A DNA stretch of 64,000 nt from Bacteroidaceae bacterium (lineage in GTDB: Bacteria > Bacteroidota > Bacteroidia > Bacteroidales > Bacteroidaceae), in contig JAFZWM010000055.1 of NCBI GenBank assembly GCA_017617315.1, positions 1 to 64,000 on the forward strand, read 5' to 3'. The position numbers and the translations under genes were made by a program. Shown here piece by piece: positions 1-7,982 of this stretch (positions are counted from its first letter, which is position 1; every line of letters starts with the position of its first letter). The notes beneath the pieces were generated by a model. The model was not told the DNA's origin. It did not search any database and saw only the letters and a list, made by a program, of their open reading frames with translations.

Positions 1-1275
1 AATAGCATTTCCTTGCGCGGCAGACTTCCCATACCACTCTACAACCTTGGCATATTCTTTTTCTACACCATAACCATTGTAATAGCAATTTCCTAAGTTA
101 TTTTGAGCAGCAGCATTTCCTTGCGCGGCAGACTTCTTGTACCATTCTACCGCCTTGGAATAGTCTTTTTCTACACCATAACCTTTTTTATAACAAATTC
201 CCAAATTATTTTGAGCTTCAGTATTGCCTTGCACGGCAGCTTTCTCATACCACTCTACCGCCTTGATATAGTCTTTTTCTACACCATAACCTTTTTTATA
301 ACAGCGTCCCAAGCATCTTTGTGCTTCAATATTGCCTTGCACGGCAGCTTTCTCGTACCACTCTACAGCCTTGACATAATTTTTTTCTATACCTTCACCA
401 TTATAGTAAAAGTCTCCTATTTTAAATTGTGCATATATATCCCCCTGCTGTGCCAACCTCATATATTTTTCAAAATCCGTTTTCGCTTTTTCAGCTACAC
501 TTTTAACTTCAAATATAACAGTCTGGCAAGTCCAGTTTTTTTCGGGATTAAGTTCGCCTTTTTCCAAAATCTTTGAGAATGATATGTTTCCGTCAATAAG
601 GCTGGCAAACTTATTCATTCTTTGGTCTTTGTCGCTATAGCCGAAATACGGGTCAACACATACGAACTGGTTATAACCCACCAATTTGCTATTTATCAAC
701 TCCGAGAATTCCCGCAAATCGAAATCCAAATCCAGCACATTAGACAGAATATGCAAGGTTGGAGTATCCTCGCTGGTAGAAATATCGTTGTCGTCGAGTT
801 CGTCGAATTTCTTGTTTATTGTTGTAATCTCAGCATCGGGAAAGAACACAGACGCATGTAGCGCGGCACGCTTCAAACAGATTTCAGACGGTTCTATAAG
901 AGTTATACTCTTGATTTTCTGTTTATTGCCGCGCGCTTTCAGATAATCGGCATAGCACATTGTACCAACGGCTTGTCCGCAACCATAGTCGATGATGTTT
1001 ATTTCTGACTGCTCCATAAATCCATCGGGGATTTTACTGAAAGCATAATTCAGTTTTGCTTGGTGCATTTTCCCGAACGAGTACAAATAAACAAGCATCG
1101 ACGGCTCAGAATCGAGGAGGTCTGTTCCACGGTTAAGGCTGTCGTAGAGTTCGTCTCTCAACTCACTTGGCAATTCGTTGATAAAAGTATTGGCAGAAGC
1201 ACGAATTCTGTCGAACGTCGGATTTTCAAGATATTTTAGCTTATAAGCGTACGTTGTTGTCTGTTCCTTCAGCAT
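1..1275 (-). CDS. SAM-methyltransferase-like protein with Sel1 repeats (C-terminus off the window)
   Basis: I translated the minus strand directly from an ATG at 1275; the frame stays open to the left edge (425 codons visible). The N-terminal part resembles a class I SAM-dependent methyltransferase: motif I is IIDYGCGQAVGTM around residues 90-105, followed by a strand ending SITLIEPSE. From about residue 280 there are four tandem 36-residue Sel1-type repeats of the form AQNNLGxCYKKGYGVEKDYxKAVEWYEKAAxQGN, and the array continues past the edge. No signal peptide is seen, so it is probably cytosolic. Sel1 repeats usually scaffold protein-protein contacts; the methyl acceptor is unknown. The 108-bp DNA repeats are close to identical, so copy number may vary. 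The family assignment of the N-terminal part is by motif only. Confidence 0.8.
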   Translation of the reverse strand, partial: MLKEQTTTYAYKLKYLENPTFDRIRASANTFINELPSELRDELYDSLNRGTDLLDSEPSMLVYLYSFGKMHQAKLNYAFSKIPDGFMEQSEINIIDYGCGQAVGTMCYADYLKARGNKQKIKSITLIEPSEICLKRAALHASVFFPDAEITTINKKFDELDDNDISTSEDTPTLHILSNVLDLDFDLREFSELINSKLVGYNQFVCVDPYFGYSDKDQRMNKFASLIDGNISFSKILEKGELNPEKNWTCQTVIFEVKSVAEKAKTDFEKYMRLAQQGDIYAQFKIGDFYYNGEGIEKNYVKAVEWYEKAAVQGNIEAQRCLGRCYKKGYGVEKDYIKAVEWYEKAAVQGNTEAQNNLGICYKKGYGVEKDYSKAVEWYKKSAAQGNAAAQNNLGNCYYNGYGVEKEYAKVVEWYGKSAAQGNAI

Positions 1276-1340
1276 AATAACAAGATTTTCGGCAAATTTA
1301 ACATTTTTTCACATCGAACGCAAGCACAAGAGGCAAAGAT

Positions 1341-1760
1341 TACGCGAGTTCGGTATTAAAAACAATACATCTACTACCTTTGCGACGTATAACCCATTGA
1401 TACACGAATTCGGGATAAATTATTCATCTTTATCTATGCAATGCAAAGTTTGTTGTTTCTGTAAGAACAGAGCTTATTATCTGTGCATTATCCTCATTAC
1501 AGACGCAGAAGGCGTCTCCGCTTAGTAACCGTAGGTCAGAACGACCTGCGGGATAAAACGCCATCAACGACAAGCACTATGAAGGAGTGCCCCAGCTATC
1601 GCAATGGGCGACCGCTTTCAGGGTCGATGATATTCTTTGTGTTTCTGTCCGCAAATCCTACGGATGCTGCGGTTACTGAGAGGTGACGCTTTCAGCGTCA
1701 TTCCAGATAATCACTTCATGAAATAGAGAAATGAAGTTTCTTATCCCGAACTCGCGTATT
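1341..1760. mobile_element. MITE-like inverted-repeat element
   Basis: The ends carry a perfect 13-bp inverted repeat: TACGCGAGTTCGG at 1341-1353 and CCGAACTCGCGTA at 1746-1758. The right end also pairs with an inner left copy, TTCGGGATAA at 1409-1418 against TTATCCCGAA at 1741-1750. Inside are several small hairpins, for example GACGC-AGAAG-GCGTC near 1501, AGGTC/GACCT near 1531, CGACC/GGTCG near 1609 and GACGC/GCGTC near 1685. No transposase is encoded; the short ORF inside is unlikely to be real. This looks like a non-autonomous mobile or dispersed structured repeat, but no target-site duplication was confirmed. Confidence 0.5.
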
Positions 1761-1859
1761 GATTTTGTAAAACTTAATAGTGCTGACATACGTCGTTATG
1801 CCGTATTTCAGAATCATATAGTTAAGATTTGTCACGTCCTCATTCTGAATTATTAATTG

Positions 1860-1925
1860 TCGCTCCCCCTTGCTTCCCCCTTGCTATCCCCTTGCTACCC
1901 CCTTACTATCGGCTTGCTTCAAAGC
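1860..1925. repeat. 11-bp periodic C-rich array (copy 1)
   Basis: TTGCT or TTACT cores recur at 1870, 1881, 1892, 1903 and 1914, exactly 11 bp apart, each followed by a C-rich half such as ATCCCC or ACCCCC. The period is not a multiple of three, so this is not coding. Like arrays occur at 16551-16683 and 27616-27747. The rest of the gap 1276-2057 holds the inverted-repeat element and AT-rich DNA without recognisable genes. Confidence 0.75.
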
Positions 1926-2057
1926 CTCTGCCCATCATCTTCCTTCTATTTTCCCTCTTTCTACCTTCTTCCTACCCACTATTTTATATATACCAAAAGA
2001 TAAATATGCCTACTTTTTCTACAAATTCGTATTATGCTCTGTAAAAAAGTTAAATAA

Positions 2058-2105
2058 ATCGTTTGCGATATAAAATATTTTTCGTAGTTTTGCATCGTAA
2101 ACGAT
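2058..2105 (+). promoter_or_regulatory. marR promoter with two candidate operators
   Basis: A Bacteroidetes-type promoter is present: TTTG at 2062-2065, 19 bp, then TAGTTTTG at 2085-2092. Two near-palindromic 12-mers overlap it: ATCGTTTGCGAT at 2058-2069 covers the -33 box and ATCGTAAACGAT at 2094-2105 covers the expected start site. Their placement suits autorepression by the MarR protein encoded just downstream. That link is inference. Confidence 0.6.
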
Positions 2106-2118
2106 AGAATACATATAT

Positions 2119-2574
2119 ATGCCACACAATGAACTAAAACTCGAAAATCAGCTCTGCTTCAGGCTCTACACGGCATCGCGCCTCATCATTCAGGCATACA
2201 CGCCGATGCTGAGCAAGCTGGGCATAACCTATCCGCAATACCTGGTAATGATGGTGTTGTGGGAGAAAGAAACGCTATTTGTAAACGAGATTGCGATGAA
2301 GCTGCAACTCGAGACAAACACCATTACACCGCTCCTGCAACGAATGGAGAAGATGGGACTGATTGAGCGCAAGCGAAGCATCATCGACCGCCGACAGACG
2401 AACGTTACTCTGACACAGAAAGGCAAGGACTTGGAAGAAGAGGCCTTCGGAACAATTCCGCCGGGAATGAAGGAGCAGATGAACACCTGTCCGCTGAAGT
2501 TTGACGATTACGTTAATCTTGCCGCCGAGCTGGACTCAATCATCGACACACTAAAAAATAAAGCCAACGAATAG
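2119..2574 (+). CDS. MarR/OhrR-family transcriptional regulator
   Basis: This 151-residue protein has the MarR winged-helix layout. The segment around residues 50-95 (VNEIAMKLQLETNTITPLLQRM, then the wing with DRRQTNVTLTQKG) is the recognition helix and wing. The N-terminus reads LENQLCFRLYTASR, where Cys13 aligns with the peroxide-sensing cysteine of OhrR-type members, so a redox-responsive repressor is likely. It lies 149 bp upstream of the heme gene cluster in the same direction but is separated from it by a strong hairpin and a second promoter. Two palindromic sites in its own promoter suggest autoregulation. Whether it also controls heme genes is not shown by the sequence. Confidence 0.85.
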   Translation: MPHNELKLENQLCFRLYTASRLIIQAYTPMLSKLGITYPQYLVMMVLWEKETLFVNEIAMKLQLETNTITPLLQRMEKMGLIERKRSIIDRRQTNVTLTQKGKDLEEEAFGTIPPGMKEQMNTCPLKFDDYVNLAAELDSIIDTLKNKANE

Positions 2575-2611
2575 GCTTTCACGACCTCAATTTTTGTTAT
2601 AAGCCAAAGAC

Positions 2612-2662
2612 ATCCCTAATTATGAGGATAAAATCTAACCATTTATCCTTATAATTAGGGAT
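2612..2662 (+). terminator. Long hairpin between marR and hemN
   Basis: A 21-bp stem with one G-T wobble: the left arm 2612-2632 starts ATCCCTAATTAT and the right arm 2642-2662 ends ATAATTAGGGAT, with a 9-nt loop. There is no clean T-tract, and the right arm touches the -33 box of the hemN promoter, so it may terminate marR, act as an operator, or both. Confidence 0.55.
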
Positions 2663-2692
2663 TGTTTCGTTTGATAATACAAGGTAATTTTG
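2662..2692 (+). promoter_or_regulatory. Promoter of the heme operon
   Basis: TTG at 2662-2664, about 20 bp, then TAATTTTG at 2685-2692. It would start transcription near 2698, about 25 nt before hemN. Confidence 0.55.
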
Positions 2693-2723
2693 CAGTCAAA
2701 ATATAGAGGTTTGAAAATTAAAA

Positions 2724-4058
2724 ATGCGACAAAATATAATCGACAAGTATAACATTCCTGTACCACGATATACAAGCTATCCGCCGGCAAACTATTTCGG
2801 CACATTGGGACAGACTGAGTATATCGAAGCAGTAAAACTCTCAAACACAGACGAAAACCGCAACCTGTCGTTCTACTTCCACATGCCTTTTTGCAGGCAT
2901 CTGTGCCACTACTGCGCATGCAACTCGTATGCCATGGGCAACAGCGCGAAGGTGAACGAATACATTGATGCCCTGCACAAGGAGATTGACCTGCTGCTGC
3001 CGCACATAGACAAAGACCGGCGCATATCGCAGATTCACTACGGCGGAGGAACGCCTACAGCAATGCCGGCGCAAATTCTGAAAGAACTGAACCAGCATCT
3101 TCTTAGCCACTTCGGCACAATAGACAAACCCGAGATAGCCATAGAATGTCATCCCGGCTACCTTACGCTGAACGACTGGAGCAGTCTTGTTGATGCGGGA
3201 TTCACACGGTTCAGCATAGGCGTGCAAGACTTCGACGAGAAGGTACTGAAGGCAGTGAACCGCCGTCCAACGCTCGAGCCGATAGAAGAAATATTCGCCC
3301 TGCTGCACGAGACGGAAGCAAACATCAACCTCGACTTTCTGTACGGACTGCCGTATCAGACGGTAGAGTCATTCAGCAGCACGATAGAACGCGCCATCAC
3401 CCTTCAGCCCGACAGACTGGTAACATTCAGCTACGCGCATGTGCCGTGGCTAAAGAAGCAGCAGCTAATTCTCGAGAAATACGGTCTGCCATCTGTTCAG
3501 ACCAAGGAGACGATGTTCGAGACATCGGCACAACTGCTGCAAAAGGCTGGATATGTGCGAGTAGGAATGGACCACTTCGTCCGCCCTCACGACGAGCTTT
3601 ACACGGCACTCTGCCAGCATCGTCTGCACCGCAACTTTCAGGGCTACTGCACGCTGCGCACCACGGCACAGGTATATGCCTTCGGAGTTACGGGCATCAG
3701 TCAGCTGAGCACCGCCTACGCACAGAACACCAAGGACATTGACGAATACATTTCGAGCGTAAACGACGGCATCCTGCCGATAAAAAAAGGCTACACGCTC
3801 ACGGCAGAACAGCAGCTTATACGCACCGCCATCGACGACCTGATGTGCAACTACGCCGTAACACTCACCCCCGAGCAGAAAGCGGCGGTAAACTTCGACA
3901 CAGAACGTCTGGCGGAGATGCAGAACGACGGAATAATAAACATAAACGAAAACACGATAAAAATGACAGAGGCGAGTTCGTCGCTCGTGCGCAACGTGGC
4001 GGCACTGCTCGACCCTCTGATGCAGAACACAAGCAAAACATTCTCAAAACCAATATAA
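2724..4058 (+). CDS. hemN: Oxygen-independent coproporphyrinogen III oxidase
   Basis: A 444-residue radical-SAM enzyme that decarboxylates two propionates of coproporphyrinogen III to give protoporphyrinogen IX. The family hallmark PRYTSYPP lies at residues 14-21, and the iron-sulfur cluster motif CX3CX2CXC is complete (Cys57, 61, 64, 66 in FCRHLCHYCAC). A glycine-rich YGGGTPTAM segment follows, as expected for SAM binding. The length fits the HemN family rather than the shorter HemW proteins. It is the first gene of the operon; hemG starts 3 nt after its stop. Being oxygen-independent, it suits an anaerobe. The paired HemG suggests complete protoporphyrin synthesis. Confidence 0.93.
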   Translation: MRQNIIDKYNIPVPRYTSYPPANYFGTLGQTEYIEAVKLSNTDENRNLSFYFHMPFCRHLCHYCACNSYAMGNSAKVNEYIDALHKEIDLLLPHIDKDRRISQIHYGGGTPTAMPAQILKELNQHLLSHFGTIDKPEIAIECHPGYLTLNDWSSLVDAGFTRFSIGVQDFDEKVLKAVNRRPTLEPIEEIFALLHETEANINLDFLYGLPYQTVESFSSTIERAITLQPDRLVTFSYAHVPWLKKQQLILEKYGLPSVQTKETMFETSAQLLQKAGYVRVGMDHFVRPHDELYTALCQHRLHRNFQGYCTLRTTAQVYAFGVTGISQLSTAYAQNTKDIDEYISSVNDGILPIKKGYTLTAEQQLIRTAIDDLMCNYAVTLTPEQKAAVNFDTERLAEMQNDGIININENTIKMTEASSSLVRNVAALLDPLMQNTSKTFSKPI

Positions 4059-4061
4059 AAC

Positions 4062-5444
4062 ATGACAACCGACATCGTAGTAATTGGAGCCGGACTGACG
4101 GGACTGACAACAGCCTACACCCTTGCCCGAAAAGGACGCGAGGTGCTGGTGCTTGAACGCATGGAGAGAGCCGGCGGACAGATACAGACACACTCTGAAG
4201 ACGGTTTCGTGTTTGAGAGCGGACCGAACACGGGCGTTGTGTCAGTGCCCGAAGTGGCTGAACTGATGCAGGACTTGCAGGAGACATCGGGCGGAAAGTG
4301 CCGTCTTGAAGTAGCTCCGGCATCGTCGAAACGCCGTCTGATATGGAAGGGCAAGAAATTCCACGCCCTGCCGTCAGGCCCTGTGAGCGCGGTCACAACG
4401 CCGCTTTTCACCATGGCCGACAAGTTCAGGATTCTGGCAGAGCCGTGGCGCAAGAAGGGCGACGACTCTGACGAATCGGTAGGCTCGCTGGCACGCCGAA
4501 GACTCGGCAAATCGTTCGTTGACTATGCCGTCGACCCGTTTCTATCGGGAGTGTATGCCGGCAATCCCGACACTCTCGTAACACGCTTCGCCCTGCCAAA
4601 GCTGTATAACCTTGAACAGGACTACGGCAGCTTCATCCGCGGCGCAATAGCCAAGTCGCGCATACCAAAGACCGAACGCGACAAGAAAGCCACAAAGAAG
4701 GTATTCTCGGCCGAGGGCGGTCTGGGCAACATAACAAAAGCCATGGCCGACTATCTTGGCAACCGCATACTTCTGGGCCTCAACGACATAGAGGTGATGC
4801 CACAAGACGGACTCTGGAACATATCATACACCGACGCCAACGGAATCACCCAGCAGATAAAGTGCAACAAGGTGGTTACAACCTGCGGAGCATACTCGCT
4901 CCCTGCCCTCCTGCCTTTCGTAGACGAGGACACGATGAGCAAGGTAAACAACCTCAGATACTCGCCCGTGGTTGAGATAAGCGTCGGAGTGAAGGACACG
5001 AAAGGACTGGAGTTTCAGGCTTTCGGCGGTCTTGTGCCATCGAAGGAAGAGAAGAAAGTGCTGGGAATACTGTTCCCGTCGGCATGCTTCAAAGGCAGAG
5101 CACCCGAAGGCGGCGCGCTGTTCTCGTACTTCATAGGCGGAATGAAGCACGCCGAACTGCTCGACTACTCCGACGAACAGCTTACAGCCATTGCCGAGGA
5201 ATATTTCCACTCGATGCTGAAATTCCCCGACTCGGTGAAGCCCGACTTCATACGCATATTCCGCCACCGCAAGGCCATTCCGCAGTACGAGATAACATCG
5301 GGCGAACGCTTCGAGGCGATAGAACGCCTCCAGAACCAATACAAAGGTCTGATTATAGCCGGAAACCTGCGCGACGGCATTGGCATGGCACACAGAATAA
5401 AACAAGCGGCAGACGTAGCCGACATAATCCTGAGAAATGACTAA
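4062..5444 (+). CDS. hemG: Protoporphyrinogen oxidase (FAD, HemY-type fold)
   Basis: A 460-residue flavoprotein that oxidises protoporphyrinogen IX to protoporphyrin IX. The N-terminus VVIGAGLTGLTTAYTLARKG is a classic dinucleotide-binding Rossmann start, followed by ERMERAGGQIQT (FAD ribose contact) and ESGPNTGVV. The C-terminus GLIIAGNLRDGIGM matches the second FAD motif of the HemY/PPOX family. Bacteroidetes annotations usually call this gene hemG even though the fold is HemY-type. It starts 3 nt after hemN and overlaps hemE by 8 nt, which points to translational coupling. The electron acceptor in an anaerobe is unknown. Confidence 0.9.
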   Translation: MTTDIVVIGAGLTGLTTAYTLARKGREVLVLERMERAGGQIQTHSEDGFVFESGPNTGVVSVPEVAELMQDLQETSGGKCRLEVAPASSKRRLIWKGKKFHALPSGPVSAVTTPLFTMADKFRILAEPWRKKGDDSDESVGSLARRRLGKSFVDYAVDPFLSGVYAGNPDTLVTRFALPKLYNLEQDYGSFIRGAIAKSRIPKTERDKKATKKVFSAEGGLGNITKAMADYLGNRILLGLNDIEVMPQDGLWNISYTDANGITQQIKCNKVVTTCGAYSLPALLPFVDEDTMSKVNNLRYSPVVEISVGVKDTKGLEFQAFGGLVPSKEEKKVLGILFPSACFKGRAPEGGALFSYFIGGMKHAELLDYSDEQLTAIAEEYFHSMLKFPDSVKPDFIRIFRHRKAIPQYEITSGERFEAIERLQNQYKGLIIAGNLRDGIGMAHRIKQAADVADIILRND

Positions 5445-6459
5445 CATTTTTATTGATACCCTGAACGGAAAGGAATGCGACAGGCCGCCCGTGTGGCTGA
5501 TGCGACAGGCCGGAAGAGTGCTGCCAAGCTACATGCAGATGCGCCAGTCACATTCGTTCCACGAGCTGATGTCTACTCCCGAGTTGGCTGCCAAGGTGAC
5601 GATGTTGCCCGTAACCGACCTTGGGGTAGATGCAGCAATCCTGTTCAGCGACATTCTTACAATACCAGTGGCAATGGGCATGAACATCGACTGGACCGAC
5701 CGCGGTCCAGTGTTCACATCGCCCCTATGCACAGCCGAGAAGCCGTCGCAGATGCTCGACATTCAGCCCGACAAGCTGAACCATGTGTACAGAGCCATCG
5801 ACATCTTCAGACAACAGAATCCCGGCACGCCGATAATAGGCTTCTGCGGAGCGCCGCTCACCACCATGTGCTACATGCTTCAGGGAGCAAGCACTCAGGC
5901 CACCTTCCCACGGGTGAAGCACTTCTTCTACACCAACCGCGAGGAGATGATGAGGCTGACGGACGCCGTAACATCGCTCACAATCGATTATGCCAGGAAG
6001 CAGGTTGAGCACGGCGTTGATGCCTTCCAGATATTCGAGAGCCATGCCGGACTGCTTCCGGCCGATGCCTACAAGCAGTTCTTCCTCCCTGCCGTGGAGC
6101 GGATAAGCAAGGCGGTGAGAGAGATGGACGTTCCGGTGATATTCTTCCCGAAAGGACTGGGCTCTGGACTGAGATTCATCACGCCCGACATCTGCAACTT
6201 CGTGAGCATAGACTGGCAGATGCCACTCTTGGAGGCGCGGCGCATGGTTCACCCAGAGGTGGGACTGCAAGGCAACTTCGACCCTCACCTGCTCTTCGCC
6301 TCACAAGCCGACATCGCAGCCACGATAGAGGCATACAAGCCGTTCTTCAGAGAGCACGGCAACTGGATAGCAAATCTGGGGCACGGCGTACTTGCCGACA
6401 CGCCTTTCGAGAAAGCTAAATTCATGATTAACTGGATAAAAGAAACGAACTGGAAATGA
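5437..6459 (+). CDS. hemE: Uroporphyrinogen decarboxylase
   Basis: A 340-residue enzyme that converts uroporphyrinogen III to coproporphyrinogen III. The signature RPPVWLMRQAGRVLPSY (residues 16-32) carries the substrate-binding arginines. The mid-protein FSDILTIPVAMG and the C-terminal LQGNFDPHLLFA and NLGHGVLADTPFEKAKFM segments are typical of true HemE rather than of the corrinoid-type URO-D relatives; one of those relatives is also in this window at 23976. It overlaps hemG by 8 nt and the hemA-hemC fusion by 4 nt. Confidence 0.94.
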   Translation: MTNIFIDTLNGKECDRPPVWLMRQAGRVLPSYMQMRQSHSFHELMSTPELAAKVTMLPVTDLGVDAAILFSDILTIPVAMGMNIDWTDRGPVFTSPLCTAEKPSQMLDIQPDKLNHVYRAIDIFRQQNPGTPIIGFCGAPLTTMCYMLQGASTQATFPRVKHFFYTNREEMMRLTDAVTSLTIDYARKQVEHGVDAFQIFESHAGLLPADAYKQFFLPAVERISKAVREMDVPVIFFPKGLGSGLRFITPDICNFVSIDWQMPLLEARRMVHPEVGLQGNFDPHLLFASQADIAATIEAYKPFFREHGNWIANLGHGVLADTPFEKAKFMINWIKETNWK

Positions 6460-7982
6460 TACAATATGAGTCAATCAACCACCAGAACACAACGCTCGGT
6501 GAACGTGAAGACTATTTCAAGAAGATAAACAAGACAGAAGCCGGAGCATCGGTATTCCTTCAGACCTGCAACCGCATTGAACTGTACTACGGCAATGGCG
6601 ACATTCCCGACGAGGTGGCACGACACCTGTTCAGAGTGGTGTGCGGACTCGAATCTGCCATTGTGGGCGAGCGCGCCGTGCAGGGACAGGTTAAGGAGGC
6701 TTATCTCACCGCGCGCAAGGAGCAGAAGCTCCCAGCCGGAATGCACAAACTGTTTGAGTGCGCCCTCCAGATAGGCAAACGCGTGCGCACCGAGACTCAG
6801 ATTTCGCACGGAGCGGTGAGCCACAGTCTGGCCACCATCGAGATTATAGAGCAGCAGGACATCAACCTGCAAGAGGCGCAGATAACCATAATCGGCGTAA
6901 ACAAACTGACCGAAGACATCATCAAGTTCCTGAAGAACAAGGGCGCGCAGCATCTGCTCCTTGCCAACCGCACGCTGCAAAAGGCTGCCGACATTGCCCA
7001 GAAATACGACATAAAGGCATGCTCGCTGTGCAACAAGCAGGAATTCCTGAAATATACCGACATTCTGATATGTGCCACTTCGGCTCCCGATGTGGTGGTG
7101 CTACAGGAAGAACTGCCGTCAGACCGCCGTATGCTGGCCTTCGACCTCGCCTTTCCGCGCGACATCGACCCTAAGGTGAGCCAGATGGACAACGTAACGC
7201 TCTACAACCTTCACAACGTTGAGCGAAAGGTACAAAGCAACATCTCGGTAAGAGAAGACGAGGTGAAGAAAGCCGAACAGCTTATTGAGGAGGAGATTGA
7301 CGAACTGCAAGAGATAATGGAACGCAGAAAGCAGTACGGCAAGGCGGTGAAGGTGATAGCACGCGACAGCCGTCTGTCGCAAATTCAGGTAGACGAGATA
7401 AAGAAGAGATTCCCCGAGATTCAGTTCGAGACGGTGCTCTGCAAGTCGTTCGGCGACAAGCACATGAAGATATCGCTCCTGAACGGCGAAGCACCCGACG
7501 ACATATTCACGCGCGAGCTCGATGAGGCTCTGCTCAACGGCGAGGCCGACATTGCCATCCACTCGGCAAAAGACCTGCCCCAGCAGCAGCCCGAAGGCCT
7601 TGAGGTGATAGCACTCTACGAGGCTACCGACAAGACCGACTCGCTGGTGAGCCGCAACCACACAAGTCTTGCCGACCTGCCTGCCGGAAGCACCGTGGGC
7701 ACAAGTTCGCCACTGCGCAAGGCCGAGCTTCAGAAGCTGCGCCCCGACTTGCAGATAGTGGGCATACGCGGCTGCATAGAAGAGCGCGTGGCTCAGGTTA
7801 GAAGCGGCAAGATTGACGCCGCCATCGTTGCCACATGCGCTCTGAAAAGACTCGGCATGGAAGACGAGATAACCGAGATTCTGCCATTCGCCACCCACCC
7901 TATGCAGGGACGTCTTGCCATCACCGCCCGAAAAGGCAGCGATGCGCTGAAGAAGATGTTTGCAAAAGACAACATTCTATGA
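6456..7982 (+). CDS. Fused glutamyl-tRNA reductase / truncated hydroxymethylbilane synthase
   Basis: A 508-residue two-part protein. Residues 1 to about 293 are HemA: INH near the start, catalytic Cys38 in LQTCNRIELY, GLESAIVGERAVQGQVKEAY, then a nucleotide-binding domain. The glycine-rich loop is altered (IIGVNKLTED instead of the usual GAGEMG type), and only the spine helix remains of the dimerisation domain. Residues about 297-508 are HemC: HSAKDLP with Asp373 at the catalytic aspartate position, VGTSSPLRKAEL, and IRGCIEERV. HemC normally runs about 300 residues; this part ends after LAITARKGSDALKKM, so the third domain and its cofactor-holding cysteine (GGCQVP motif) are absent. The usual RGN is RGC, with Cys440. 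The stop overlaps the next start (ATGA). Activity of the HemC half is uncertain. Confidence 0.88.
   Translation: MIQYESINHQNTTLGEREDYFKKINKTEAGASVFLQTCNRIELYYGNGDIPDEVARHLFRVVCGLESAIVGERAVQGQVKEAYLTARKEQKLPAGMHKLFECALQIGKRVRTETQISHGAVSHSLATIEIIEQQDINLQEAQITIIGVNKLTEDIIKFLKNKGAQHLLLANRTLQKAADIAQKYDIKACSLCNKQEFLKYTDILICATSAPDVVVLQEELPSDRRMLAFDLAFPRDIDPKVSQMDNVTLYNLHNVERKVQSNISVREDEVKKAEQLIEEEIDELQEIMERRKQYGKAVKVIARDSRLSQIQVDEIKKRFPEIQFETVLCKSFGDKHMKISLLNGEAPDDIFTRELDEALLNGEADIAIHSAKDLPQQQPEGLEVIALYEATDKTDSLVSRNHTSLADLPAGSTVGTSSPLRKAELQKLRPDLQIVGIRGCIEERVAQVRSGKIDAAIVATCALKRLGMEDEITEILPFATHPMQGRLAITARKGSDALKKMFAKDNIL

Noticed and set aside
103-576. Plus-strand ORF of 157 codons with hydrophobic product
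   Set aside because: It is the mirror of the minus-strand Sel1 repeats; its internal repetition comes from those 108-bp repeats.
1483-1686. 67-codon ORF inside the inverted-repeat element
   Set aside because: It spans several hairpins, has no ribosome-binding or promoter sign and no protein-like pattern.
1829-2073. Two short plus-strand ORFs upstream of marR
   Set aside because: They run through the 11-bp array, whose period breaks any frame conservation.
7835-7978. N-terminal extension of the HemD-GNAT protein
   Set aside because: It lies wholly inside the hemC frame; ATG 7979 with the ATGA overlap is the natural start.
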